Positions 30,113 through 40,034 of a stretch of DNA of 64,000 nt are shown here, one piece after another (position 1 is the first letter of the stretch; every line of letters starts with the position of its first letter). The notes under the pieces are model-generated. The model was not told where the DNA came from. It saw only the letters and a program-made list of their open reading frames with translations, and searched no databases. The stretch is taken from NCBI GenBank assembly GCA_015272215.1, contig JACYMD010000128.1, positions 86,287 to 150,286 of the forward strand, given 5' to 3'. The translations under genes were made by a program, and so were the position numbers. The DNA is from Rivularia sp. T60_A2020_040. Lineage in GTDB: Bacteria > Cyanobacteriota > Cyanobacteriia > Cyanobacteriales > Nostocaceae.

Positions 30113-31543
30113 GTGAATTATATACAAACGCAAAATAACACTCCTAAAAAAGGATTTTCCTTTGGTTTAGAACCACCTTTGGGTTGGACGGCAATACTTG
30201 CACTGGTATTGTTCACAACACTATGTATTCTTTCAGGGGCTACAGCTATTCTTCGCAATAGCTATATAGCACTCTCCCTTGCAGTAGGTCTTTTTTTGTA
30301 TCTGCGATATCCTATCCTCTATATCGGGTTTACATGGTGGATGTGGTTCGTTACACCATTTGTGACTCGCTTAGTTGATTTAAAAAGCGGTTTCGATCCC
30401 AGTCGTCTGATGCTGATATCGCCATATTTAATCACTTTATTTACTTTACATACCTTTTTAAAATATCTTCCCAAGTCGTTAAGTCAAGGTGGTTTACCTT
30501 TTATTTTGGCATTTTTAGGTGTGTTTTACGGTTCTTTAATCGGACTAATTAAAACTACGCCAATGACTGCCGTTAGGGGAGTTTTCGACTGGCTACCCCC
30601 AATTGTGTTTGCTTTCTTTTTGTTTATCAAATGGCGGGAATATCCTCAGTATCGCCAGGTGATTCAGCGCACTTTCATTTGGGGTGTGTTGGTGATGGGT
30701 GCTTATGGTGTTTGGCAGTTTATAGTAGCACCTGAATGGGATGTATTTTGGCTGTTAGAAACCGATTTGAAAAGCATGGGAGATCCCGAACCTTTAGGAT
30801 TGCGGGTATGGAGTACAATGGCTTCTCCTGCACCTTTTGGGGCTGTAATGATGGCTGGTTTATTATTGTTATTAACTCACGCTCACTATCTGAATATTCC
30901 TGCCACGGCTGCCGGTTATTTGGCATTTTTGCTCACATCAGTACGGACATTATGGGGTGCTTGGTTAGTAGGATTAGTAACTTTATTTGGTTCTCTTAAA
31001 GCACGCTCTCAAATGCGCTTGGTTGTGGTTATTCTGTTGATGGTACTTTTTGTTGTACCTTTAACAACGATTGAGCCATTTTCGGAAACAATTTCACAAC
31101 GTTTTGAAACTTTTTCTAATCTGGAAAAAGACGATAGCGCTCAAGTTCGACAAAAAATTTACGAGGAAGGTTTGAATCAAGCCCTTACCAACGGTTTAGG
31201 TAATGGAGTCGGAAATACTTTTGTTGTAAATGAAAAAGGTGTCTTAGAACCAATTGTAATTGATAGTGGATTTCTCGATACATTTTTCACTTTAGGTTGG
31301 TTTGGAGCAGTGTTTTATTTAGGTGGAATGCTGCTACTAGTTTTTCAAATATTTCAATTTAATGAATGTCGTTTTGATTCTTTTATGGCTGCATCGCGGG
31401 GTATTGGTATCGGTATGATATCAACTTTAGCCGGTAACAGTGGGATGTTAGGTGTTGCTGGTATGGTGTTATGGGGCTTCTTGGGTATTGCTTTAGCCGG
31501 ACATAATTATCATGTACACGAGCAGAATAAATTTAGGAGTTAG
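30113..31543 (+). CDS. O-antigen ligase/polymerase-like polytopic membrane protein
   Basis: Many hydrophobic segments (ALVLFTTLCILSGATAILRNSYIALSLAVGLFLYL...; SVRTLWGAWLVGLVTLFGSL); GTG start; at the end of an exopolysaccharide cluster. Confidence 0.78.
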   Translation: MNYIQTQNNTPKKGFSFGLEPPLGWTAILALVLFTTLCILSGATAILRNSYIALSLAVGLFLYLRYPILYIGFTWWMWFVTPFVTRLVDLKSGFDPSRLMLISPYLITLFTLHTFLKYLPKSLSQGGLPFILAFLGVFYGSLIGLIKTTPMTAVRGVFDWLPPIVFAFFLFIKWREYPQYRQVIQRTFIWGVLVMGAYGVWQFIVAPEWDVFWLLETDLKSMGDPEPLGLRVWSTMASPAPFGAVMMAGLLLLLTHAHYLNIPATAAGYLAFLLTSVRTLWGAWLVGLVTLFGSLKARSQMRLVVVILLMVLFVVPLTTIEPFSETISQRFETFSNLEKDDSAQVRQKIYEEGLNQALTNGLGNGVGNTFVVNEKGVLEPIVIDSGFLDTFFTLGWFGAVFYLGGMLLLVFQIFQFNECRFDSFMAASRGIGIGMISTLAGNSGMLGVAGMVLWGFLGIALAGHNYHVHEQNKFRS

Positions 31544-31586
31544 GAACTTGGAGTTAGGAGTGAGGAGTTAAGAGTTAAGAGTTAGA
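31532..31586. repeat. STRR-type heptamer tract in inverted orientation (AGGAGTT)n
   Basis: aggagttaggaacttggagttaggagtgaggagttaagagttaagagttag; overlaps the stop codon of the upstream CDS. Confidence 0.87.
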
Positions 31587-31709
31587 ATTATTTATAATTA
31601 TAAAAACAATTATAAATAGACCTTTGAAATCATATAAATTAATTTATAAATTGAGTAAAATAAATATTTTGATCAATATTCTTTAACTGAATTTACAGAA
31701 TATAAAACT

Positions 31710-31766
31710 TTAACTCAAAACTCAAAACTCAAAACTCAAAACTCCTAACTGTTAACTCCTAACTAT
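31710..31766. repeat. STRR-type heptamer tract (AACTCAA)n/(AACTCCT)n
   Basis: taactcaaaactcaaaactcaaaactcaaaactcctaactgttaactcctaact. Confidence 0.87.
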
Positions 31767-31772
31767 TTAAAA

Positions 31773-32714
31773 TTACCCAATCAATTTCTGCCAAGTAATA
31801 TTTCCGATAATTCCATCAGCAGACAAACCATTTGCTCGTTGAAATTGCTTAATTGCAGTTTCTGTGTTAGAACCATATATACCATCAGGTTCAGCACCTA
31901 AACGGTATTGTAAATATTTCATGACGATACCGGCAGCATGGTTCTTCCTAATTACTGGTTTTGCTAAAATTTGATTAATCGCACCCCATGTAGTATTACC
32001 TGCGATTCCTGTTTGTTGAATACCAACTATTTCTTGAAATTTTGTGATTGCAGATACAGTTGCTGGACCAATTATATTATCTTCATCTAAAGGATTACCA
32101 TTTGAGTCGGTAATTCTGAGACGATTTAAAGATTTTTGCAATCTCAATAAAGATACATCAGGATTTAATGATTCATCAGGTACCGAGATAACCGGAGCAG
32201 TAGGTAATTTACCTGTTAATCCTTTGACAATCGCATTTGCCATTGCTTCCGAATCAAACAATTTCATATCTTTTGCTGAATCAAGAAAGCAACATTCAAT
32301 TAAAATTCCAGGCATATTTGTATTTCTCAAAACGTAGAGATGAGAACCATTTTTAATCCCACGATTAAAAAACCCCATTTGCAGAATTTCATCTAATACT
32401 GGTTTAGCAATTTTTTTACTTGTATCGCTGATAGCAAATATTTCTGTACCGTTGGCAAATCCATTAAAAGCATTAAAATGTATTGACACAAAAATATCAA
32501 CTTTACTTGCATTGGCTCGCGAGCATCTTTGTCGCAAGGAATTTCCCACACTATTAGATTTTCCTGGTTTACAATCTATAACTTGGTGTCCCAAATCTTT
32601 AAGTTTACCCATAACTCTATTGCCCACATCCAAAGTCAAATTATCTTCAAATTTTATTCCATTTGCTCCTGTATCTGGAGGACAATTATGTCCAATATCA
32701 ATTCCAAATCTCAT
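31773..32714 (-). CDS. N-acetylmuramoyl-L-alanine amidase (Amidase_3) with two peptidoglycan-binding domains
   Basis: MRFGIDIGHNCPPDTGANG...VDIFVSIHFNAFNG...GILIECCFLDS; two C-terminal PG_binding_1-like units (GPATVSAITKFQ; GSNTETAIKQFQRANGLSADGIIG). Confidence 0.88.
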   Translation of the reverse strand: MRFGIDIGHNCPPDTGANGIKFEDNLTLDVGNRVMGKLKDLGHQVIDCKPGKSNSVGNSLRQRCSRANASKVDIFVSIHFNAFNGFANGTEIFAISDTSKKIAKPVLDEILQMGFFNRGIKNGSHLYVLRNTNMPGILIECCFLDSAKDMKLFDSEAMANAIVKGLTGKLPTAPVISVPDESLNPDVSLLRLQKSLNRLRITDSNGNPLDEDNIIGPATVSAITKFQEIVGIQQTGIAGNTTWGAINQILAKPVIRKNHAAGIVMKYLQYRLGAEPDGIYGSNTETAIKQFQRANGLSADGIIGNITWQKLIG

Positions 32715-33016
32715 TGACTTACCTCAAGCATTAAATATTACTTTTAAAACATTCAATATAATCATTGTCAAGATAATTCGATAACATTATCTTCAATAAT
32801 ATTTATTTGTTAAAATAATATTTATATCCATATTTTTGTATTTTAAATATTAATTATTAATCTAAAAGAACAACTATATTATTAATTATTTATTTGGCAT
32901 AAGCAAGTATAAAATAGTTTTTAAATAACCGAAATTGAGAATAGATAAATATTGAATTTAAATCTATTTTCATAGACATAAGCATTAATATCTCTATTTT
33001 TAAACAGTTATTATTC

Positions 33017-33122
33017 CCCACCCAATTTATAAGTACTTTTCTCTCCTAATCTCTTCCTTCTGTGTACGAGCGCCTCTGGAAGCTTTTTTAATCAGTAATC
33101 TTTTACTGAAAACCGAGTAATC
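33017..33122. mobile_element. Degenerate MITE-like copy upstream of bchH
   Basis: ctcctaatctcttccttctgtgtacgagcgcctctggaagcttttttaatcagtaatcttttactgaaaaccgagtaa. Boundaries approximate. Confidence 0.5.
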
Positions 33123-33185
33123 GAGGTTGCTTGAGTCTTGAACTTCGCTAAAGTTATAGAATGAAGCATTTTATGGGTTTAGGAT

Positions 33186-36100
33186 ATGAAGCGCATTGTC
33201 TTGATTGCAGGATTTGAATCTTTCAATGCTGGTTTGTACCGCAAAGCTGCTGATATGGCTGTATCTTGCTGTTCCGATTTGGATATTCGGATATTGTGCG
33301 ATAGCGATATCAACAGCAAACCAAGTACAGTGGAAACAGCACTTGAAGATGCTGATGTGTTTTTTGGTAGTTTGCTATTCGATTACGACCAAGTTGTATG
33401 GTTAAAGCAACGAGTCAGCAAGATTCCCATTCGTTTGGTGTTCGAGTCAGCTTTGGAATTGATGAGTTGTAATCAAATTGGTGCATTTGCAATTGGTGAC
33501 AAACCCAAAGGAATGCCTAAACCAGTAAAATTTATCTTAGATAAATTCAGCAATGGAAGGGAAGAAGATAAACTTGCTGGTTATATTAGTTTTTTAAAAA
33601 TTGGTCCGAAATTATTAAAATATATCCCAGTACAAAAGGTTCAAGATTTACGCAACTGGTTGATTATTTACGGTTATTGGAATGCTGGTGGTTGCGAAAA
33701 TGTCGCTGCACTATTTTGGACTTTAGCAGAAAAATATTTAGATTTAAAAGTTGGTGATATTCCCCCACCTTTGGAAACTCCAAATATGGGATTGCTTCAT
33801 CCTGATTACAATGGTTATTTTGAATCACCGAAAGCTTATTTAGATTGGTACAAAAAAAGAATTGAACATATTTATAATCCAGTAATTGGAATTCTTTTGT
33901 ATCGAAAACACGTTATTACTAAACAACCTTATATTCCTCAATTAATTAAACACTTTGAAAAAGCTGGTTTAATTCCCTTACCCATATTTATCAATGGTGT
34001 AGAAGCACACGTTGCTGTTCGTGATTGGATGACTACAGATTACGAAACCCAACAACGTCAACAAGGTAATTTGCAAACTGTTTCTCTTTCCCCAGAAGCA
34101 GTTCAAGTTGATGCAATTGTTTCTACTATTGGATTTCCTTTGGTAGGAGGGCCAGCGGGTTCTATGGAAGCAGGAAGACAAGTTGATGTTGCAAAAACCA
34201 TTCTCGCTGCTAAAAATGTACCTTATATTGTTGCCGCACCGCTGTTAATTCAAGATATTCACTCTTGGACTCGTCAAGGTATTGGCGGTTTACAAAGTGT
34301 TGTTTTATATGCATTACCGGAACTTGATGGGGCTATCGATACAGTTGCTTTGGGTGGTTTGGTAGGAGAAGATATTTACTTGGTTCCCGAAAGGGTACAG
34401 CGATTAATTGGTAGGGTAAAAAGTTGGGTAAATTTACGAGAAAAACCTGTATCCGAGCGCAAAATTGCTGTTATTCTCTACGGTTTTCCACCGGGATACG
34501 GTGCAACGGGAACTGCTGCTTTATTGAATGTTCCCCGCAGTTTATTGAAGTTTCTCCAGGCTTTAAAAGAGCAAGGTTATAACGTGGGAGAATTGCCCGC
34601 AGATGGGGAAGAATTAATTCGTTTAGTCAAAGAAGCCGATGAATTATTCCCCCAAAAAAATGTAGAGACGCAAGGGTTCGCGTCTGTAAATAAGGAAAAC
34701 ACGGTTAATGTGAGAACGTTGCAAAAATGGTTAGGATATCTCCAAACAACCCGCGTTGAAAAACAGTGGAAATCTCTGACGGGTTCTGGTATCAAAACTT
34801 ATGGTGATAATTTTCAGATTGGCGGGATTCAATTAGGTAATGTTTGGATAGGAGTTCAGCCACCGTTAGGGATTCAAGGAGATCCGATGCGGTTGATGTT
34901 TGAACGAGATTTAACGCCACATCCTCAGTATGTAGCTTATTATAAGTGGTTGCAAAATGAGTTTGCTGCTGATGCACTAGTTCATTTTGGAATGCACGGT
35001 ACTGTGGAATGGTTGCCCGGTTCTCCCTTGGGTAATACTGGTTATTCTTGGTCTGATATTTTACTCGGAGATTTACCGAATCTGTATATATATGCAGCGA
35101 ATAATCCTTCGGAGTCGATTTTGGCAAAGCGTCGCGGTTATGGAGTGTTGATTTCTCATAATGTACCTCCTTACGGTCGTGCGGGTTTGTATAAGCAGTT
35201 AATGGCTTTGCGGGATTTAATCTCGGAGTATCGGGAAGATCCCCAGAAGAATTATTTGCTTAAGGAAGGGATTTGTAAACAGATTATTGATGCTGGTTTG
35301 GATGCTGATTGTCCGTTTGCGGAAGCGAGGAAGTTGGGAATTGAGTTTACCGTTGAGAATATCGCAATGTTTAGCGATCGCGCTTTTAATGATTATTTGG
35401 TGAAGTTGTATGAGTATTTACAGGTTTTGGAGAATCGGTTGTTTTCTTCGGGGTTACATATTTTGGGGCAGGCTCCGGATGAGGAGGAGATGAGGTGTTA
35501 TTTGGATGCTTATTTTGGCAAGGAGGAGCAAGAAAATCAACCGCAGAGGCGCGGAGAACGCAGAGAAGGAGAGGAGGAGGAAGTTAGGGGTTTGTTGGCA
35601 CAGAGTACGGATGAGTTGAGTAGTTTGTTACGGGGTTTGAATGGTGAGTATATTTTACCTGCACCAGGGGGAGATTTGTTACGGGATGGTGCTGGTGTGT
35701 TACCTACGGGTAGGAATATTCATGCTTTAGATCCCTATCGAATGCCTTCTCCTGCTGCTTATGAACGGGGAAGGGAGGTTGGAAGGAAGATTATTCAGCA
35801 GCATTTGCAAGATAATGGGAGTTATCCGGAGACGGTGGCTGTAATGTTATGGGGCTTGGATGCAATTAAGACTAAGGGTGAATCTTTGGGTATTTTGTTG
35901 GAGTTAGTAGGTGCGGAACCTTTGAAGGAAGGAACGGGTAGAATTGTTCGTTATCAATTGAAAGCTTTAGGGGAAGTTGGACATCCCCGCATTGATATTT
36001 TGGGTAATCTTTCAGGAATTTTTCGCGATAGTTTTGTGAATATTATTGAGTTATTGGATGATTTATTTCAACGTGCTGCGGAATTGGATGAACCTTTAGA

Positions 36101-36878
36101 TCAAAATTTTATTCGCAAGCACGCTTTGGAGTTGAAGCAACAAGGTGTGGAGAATATTTCTGCCAGATTGTTTTCTAATCCGGCGGGTGATTTTGGTTCG
36201 TTGGTGAATGATCAAGTTGTTGATGGTAATTGGGAATCTGGGGAGGAGTTAGCAAATACTTGGAAAAGTCGCAATGTATTCAGTTACGGTAGACAAGATA
36301 AGGGAGAAGCACGCCCGGAGGTGTTAAATCAGCTTTTGGGAAGTACTAGTCGGATTGTTCAAGAAATCGATTCAGTAGAGTACGGTTTAACTGATATTCA
36401 AGAATATTACGGTAATACAGGTGGTTTGAAAAAAGCTGCGGAAAAATCCCAAGGGAAGAAGGTTAAAGCTAGCTTTGTCGAAAGTTTTTCTCAAGATACT
36501 ACTCCCCGTGAGTTGGATGATTTACTAAGAATGGAGTATCGTACTAAGTTACTTAATCCCAAATGGGCTGAAGCGATGGTAAATCAAGGTAGCGGTGGTG
36601 CATTTGAAGTATCGCAACGGATGACGGCTTTGATTGGTTGGGGTGGCACTGCGGATTTTACGGATGAATGGGTGTACAACCAAGCAGCAGATACTTATGC
36701 TTTGGATGCCGAAATGGCGGATAAATTGAGGAAAGCTAATCCCGAAGCCTTTAAAAATATTGTGGGAAGAATGTTGGAAGCTCACGGAAGAGGTTTTTGG
36801 GATGCTACTGATGATAAATTACAGAAGTTGCGGCAGCTGTATGAGTTGACAGATGAGGAGTTGGAAGGAGTGATATGA
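33186..36878 (+). CDS. bchH: Magnesium chelatase subunit H, divergent paralogue (cobaltochelatase CobN/BchH family)
   Basis: Family motifs VHFGMHGTVEWLPGSPLGNTGYSW, LRGLNGEYILPAPGGDLLRDGAGVLPTGRNIHALDPYRMPSPAAYERG, GWGGTADFTDEWVY. The N-terminus differs from the canonical cyanobacterial ChlH start (MFTxVKSTIR...). Confidence 0.88.
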   Translation: MKRIVLIAGFESFNAGLYRKAADMAVSCCSDLDIRILCDSDINSKPSTVETALEDADVFFGSLLFDYDQVVWLKQRVSKIPIRLVFESALELMSCNQIGAFAIGDKPKGMPKPVKFILDKFSNGREEDKLAGYISFLKIGPKLLKYIPVQKVQDLRNWLIIYGYWNAGGCENVAALFWTLAEKYLDLKVGDIPPPLETPNMGLLHPDYNGYFESPKAYLDWYKKRIEHIYNPVIGILLYRKHVITKQPYIPQLIKHFEKAGLIPLPIFINGVEAHVAVRDWMTTDYETQQRQQGNLQTVSLSPEAVQVDAIVSTIGFPLVGGPAGSMEAGRQVDVAKTILAAKNVPYIVAAPLLIQDIHSWTRQGIGGLQSVVLYALPELDGAIDTVALGGLVGEDIYLVPERVQRLIGRVKSWVNLREKPVSERKIAVILYGFPPGYGATGTAALLNVPRSLLKFLQALKEQGYNVGELPADGEELIRLVKEADELFPQKNVETQGFASVNKENTVNVRTLQKWLGYLQTTRVEKQWKSLTGSGIKTYGDNFQIGGIQLGNVWIGVQPPLGIQGDPMRLMFERDLTPHPQYVAYYKWLQNEFAADALVHFGMHGTVEWLPGSPLGNTGYSWSDILLGDLPNLYIYAANNPSESILAKRRGYGVLISHNVPPYGRAGLYKQLMALRDLISEYREDPQKNYLLKEGICKQIIDAGLDADCPFAEARKLGIEFTVENIAMFSDRAFNDYLVKLYEYLQVLENRLFSSGLHILGQAPDEEEMRCYLDAYFGKEEQENQPQRRGERREGEEEEVRGLLAQSTDELSSLLRGLNGEYILPAPGGDLLRDGAGVLPTGRNIHALDPYRMPSPAAYERGREVGRKIIQQHLQDNGSYPETVAVMLWGLDAIKTKGESLGILLELVGAEPLKEGTGRIVRYQLKALGEVGHPRIDILGNLSGIFRDSFVNIIELLDDLFQRAAELDEPLDQNFIRKHALELKQQGVENISARLFSNPAGDFGSLVNDQVVDGNWESGEELANTWKSRNVFSYGRQDKGEARPEVLNQLLGSTSRIVQEIDSVEYGLTDIQEYYGNTGGLKKAAEKSQGKKVKASFVESFSQDTTPRELDDLLRMEYRTKLLNPKWAEAMVNQGSGGAFEVSQRMTALIGWGGTADFTDEWVYNQAADTYALDAEMADKLRKANPEAFKNIVGRMLEAHGRGFWDATDDKLQKLRQLYELTDEELEGVI
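35539..35580. repeat. Core of the MITE-like repeat translated within bchH
   Basis: aaccgcagaggcgcggagaacgcagagaaggagaggaggagg encodes NQPQRRGERREGEEEE; reverse complement matches the CTCTGCG...CTCTGCGGTT core. Confidence 0.78.
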
Positions 36879-37059
36879 TGTCCGGATGATTAGTTATTAT
36901 TTTCATTTGAGAAATTTCTCTACTTTAGACTCCCTTCTACTCCAAACTATCAAATAATTCCGCCAGCAAACCTGCCTATCTGCTGTTCAAAGAATTCTCC
37001 CCTCTAAAAACAACAATAAATCCTTCAATTAGTAAAGTATTTGAAGAAAGTCAAAACTT

Positions 37060-37530
37060 TTAACTGATTCGCAAAGTACATTCCAAAATCAATTTTTGGT
37101 TGATTAAAGAATAAGGCTGAATCTCCAAAGCACGTTGGAAACAATTTATTGCTCTAGCATACTCTCCTAAAGCTGCATAACATAAACCCATGCCGTGAAG
37201 TGCGCCAAAATGTAGTGGATTGAGTTCCACTGCGACTTGAGTATCAGCTAAAGACTTTTCGTACTGATGATTAGTGTAATAAAGAAAAGCGCGACGATTC
37301 CAAGCTTCAGCAAAATCCGGCTGGTTTTCAATCAACTGCGTCAACATTTTTTCGGCTTCGGCGATTTTACCTGCATCCAATAGTTTTTGGCTAGTTTCTA
37401 TTTTTTCTAACCCATAAACTCCCTTCTGCTGAAACCATAAACGCCATAATTTGCGAGTCGCTTCTTCGCGCACTACCTCCGAGGGATTTTTCAAGTCTTC
37501 AAGTAATGAGTTAATAAATAAAGAATCCAT
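37060..37530 (-). CDS. TPR-containing protein
   Basis: AEAWNRRAFLYYTNHQYEKSLADTQVAVELNPLHFGALHGMGLCYAALGEYARAINCFQRALEIQP. Confidence 0.85.
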   Translation of the reverse strand: MDSLFINSLLEDLKNPSEVVREEATRKLWRLWFQQKGVYGLEKIETSQKLLDAGKIAEAEKMLTQLIENQPDFAEAWNRRAFLYYTNHQYEKSLADTQVAVELNPLHFGALHGMGLCYAALGEYARAINCFQRALEIQPYSLINQKLILECTLRIS

Positions 37531-37913
37531 GAAGTTTTTCTTTTGAGTATCAGAGTATATATTTAAATTTAATCTCGCACAAAATCACATTAAAATACAG
37601 TAATTTACTCATTTTTAATCTTTTACTTTAAATTACATCTTTAAAAATATTTATCTACTTATGTAACTTTTAATACTGTTTTTTCTCCTTGAATTATAAT
37701 TGATCATATTTGAAGTAAAAATTCATCTTTACCTTACATTATCTACAACAAAAATAGACTATTAATAGTTGAAAACTTAATCTTTATTGATAGTTAAACA
37801 AAACAGCACAAAAAAATCATCACTATCTCATATTGACTGGTTGCCAACCAAAGAGCTAGGAATACATTACTTAGAGGCTCTTTCTTCATAGATAGAGGTA
37901 CACTTCCTAATTC

Positions 37914-38552
37914 CTAACTGATAACTCTTGTAAACACAGCACGATAAACTGGTTCATTTTTTTCTAAAGTAAATAATTCCCGTTCCGTGGCAACTTTTAA
38001 GGGATTTTCTGCTAACCATTCTTTGCTTTCTCTGTGAAAAGCAGAGTTTTGATCAAAACGTTCGCACATCTCTACTGCTACAAATTTAACATCCGATTGT
38101 AAAAATACCGTTCCCCCAGGTGTTAGATAATCTGCTAATTCTACAACTAATTGCGGTTGTGCGACACGCCTTTTTGCATGACGATGCTTAAACCAAGGGT
38201 CGGGAAATTGGATTGTTACTCGTTGTAAAATTCCTTTTGGTAAAGAAGATAAAAGCGGTTTTAACGAGTTATTCGCATTACAAAATATATAATGTAAGTT
38301 TGTTAATCCTAACTCTGAGCGGATTTTGTTCGCTGCTTCCACCAAAGGTTCACGAATTTCTAAACCCAGAAAATTCCAATTGGGTTCTAATTGAGCCATT
38401 TCGATTAAAAATTGACCCCTAGCACAACCAATATCCAAAAGTAAAGGTTGATTCCTATCTACATAAATTTTTTCCCAATCAATCGGATTGATAGGTGTTT
38501 GATATTTTATTCCTAATGGATTAACGTGCTGACGAACTCGAACGCGATTCAA
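37914..38552 (-). CDS. trmB: tRNA (guanine-N7-)-methyltransferase
   Basis: [37 protein letters not shown]...[25 protein letters not shown]. Confidence 0.95.
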   Translation of the reverse strand: MNRVRVRQHVNPLGIKYQTPINPIDWEKIYVDRNQPLLLDIGCARGQFLIEMAQLEPNWNFLGLEIREPLVEAANKIRSELGLTNLHYIFCNANNSLKPLLSSLPKGILQRVTIQFPDPWFKHRHAKRRVAQPQLVVELADYLTPGGTVFLQSDVKFVAVEMCERFDQNSAFHRESKEWLAENPLKVATERELFTLEKNEPVYRAVFTRVIS

Positions 38553-38567
38553 TAATTTTCTCCTTGT

Positions 38568-38664
38568 TTAAAGGTTATAGGTCAAAGGTTATAGGTACTA
38601 ACTCCTAACTCAGGTGGTACTAACTCATAACTCCGGTGGTACTAACTCATAACTCCTAACTCAT
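38568..38664. repeat. STRR-type tract with duplicated longer unit (ggtggtactaactcataactcc)
   Basis: Heptamers plus repeats of ggtggtactaactcataactc between trmB and the next CDS. Confidence 0.75.
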
Positions 38665-38760
38665 AGTTTTTTCCCATTCCCACACTGTAGGATTGAGCAA
38701 GCGTTATACTCTATTTAAAAAGCGCTTTTTTACACCCTATATAATATTTTATTTACTTCA

Positions 38761-39861
38761 ATGAGTCTAAACTTTCGTTTTGCGATCGCTAGTGATTTAC
38801 ACGTTGCGCTTCCCCATACTATCTGGGATCATCCGAGTCGCTTTCATCTGGTGGAAGTTAGTATCCCGGCTTTTGATAGTGTATTGGAACATTTGACGCA
38901 ATTAGATTTAGATTTTCTTTTACTACCGGGAGATTTAACTCAACACGGGGAACCAGAAAATCATACCTGGTTACAAGAACGTTTGGCAAAACTGCCTTTT
39001 CCAACTTATGTGATACCGGGTAATCATGATGTTCCTGTTCTCAATGCCAATGAGCAATCCATCGCTTTTAGAGAATTTCCCCAGTTCTACCGTAAATTTG
39101 GTTATGAATATACACAAGAGCTTTACTATACTTGTGAATTACTACCGTCAGTTAGGTTAATTGCGCTTAATTCTAATAACTTTGATGACGAAGCTAAGCA
39201 GATAGGACGTTTAGATGATATTCAGTTGCGCTGGTTAGAAAATGTTTTAGCAGCAGCTAGAGAGGAATTAATTTTAGTCATGGTTCATCATAACGTAGTC
39301 GAGCATTTGCCCAATCAAGCTCGTCACGCCATGGCACACCGCTATATGTTAGATAATGCAGCGGAACTTTTACAAATTCTCCGACGTTACAACGTTCAGT
39401 TAGTCTTTACCGGACACTTACATATCCAAGATATTGCTTACAACAATAATGTCTATGACATTACTACAGGTTCTTTAGTAAGTTATCCTCATCCTTATCG
39501 ATTATTGGAGTATCATCAGGATAAACACGGTCAAGGTAGGTTACAAATCTCATCTTGCAAAGTAGAATCAGTTACTAATTTTCCCCACTTACAACAAACT
39601 TCCCGACAATGGATGGGCGATCGCAGTTCTCCGTTTATCGTCAAATTACTAACTTTACCCCCACTAAATCTCACTCAAGAAACAGCCGAAGAATTAGCCC
39701 CTACATTACGAGACTTTTGGGCGAATATTGCTGCTGGAGATGCCTTATTTGAATATCCCGAATTTCCCGAAAAAGTACGTCTTCATTTCGAGAAATACGG
39801 TGCAGTTACTTCTGATGGTTATCATACGTTTATTGATAATCATGCCACCTTACTGCTTTAA
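38761..39861 (+). CDS. Calcineurin-like metallophosphoesterase
   Basis: FAIASDLHVALP...LLPGDLTQHGEPENH...VIPGNHDVP...VFTGHLHIQ. Confidence 0.92.
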   Translation: MSLNFRFAIASDLHVALPHTIWDHPSRFHLVEVSIPAFDSVLEHLTQLDLDFLLLPGDLTQHGEPENHTWLQERLAKLPFPTYVIPGNHDVPVLNANEQSIAFREFPQFYRKFGYEYTQELYYTCELLPSVRLIALNSNNFDDEAKQIGRLDDIQLRWLENVLAAAREELILVMVHHNVVEHLPNQARHAMAHRYMLDNAAELLQILRRYNVQLVFTGHLHIQDIAYNNNVYDITTGSLVSYPHPYRLLEYHQDKHGQGRLQISSCKVESVTNFPHLQQTSRQWMGDRSSPFIVKLLTLPPLNLTQETAEELAPTLRDFWANIAAGDALFEYPEFPEKVRLHFEKYGAVTSDGYHTFIDNHATLLL

Positions 39862-40034
39862 AGAAGAGATGCAGGGGGATGGAGGACACCGATTGAAAGG
39901 GATTCCACGGATTTCACGGATTCAATTACTCATTACCCCGCTCTCAATTTCCAATGGACAAAGGTGTATAATAATACTGCTAATCAATCCGTACTATGAT
40001 AAAATTTTTAATCAGTAATATTTAGAATATACTA

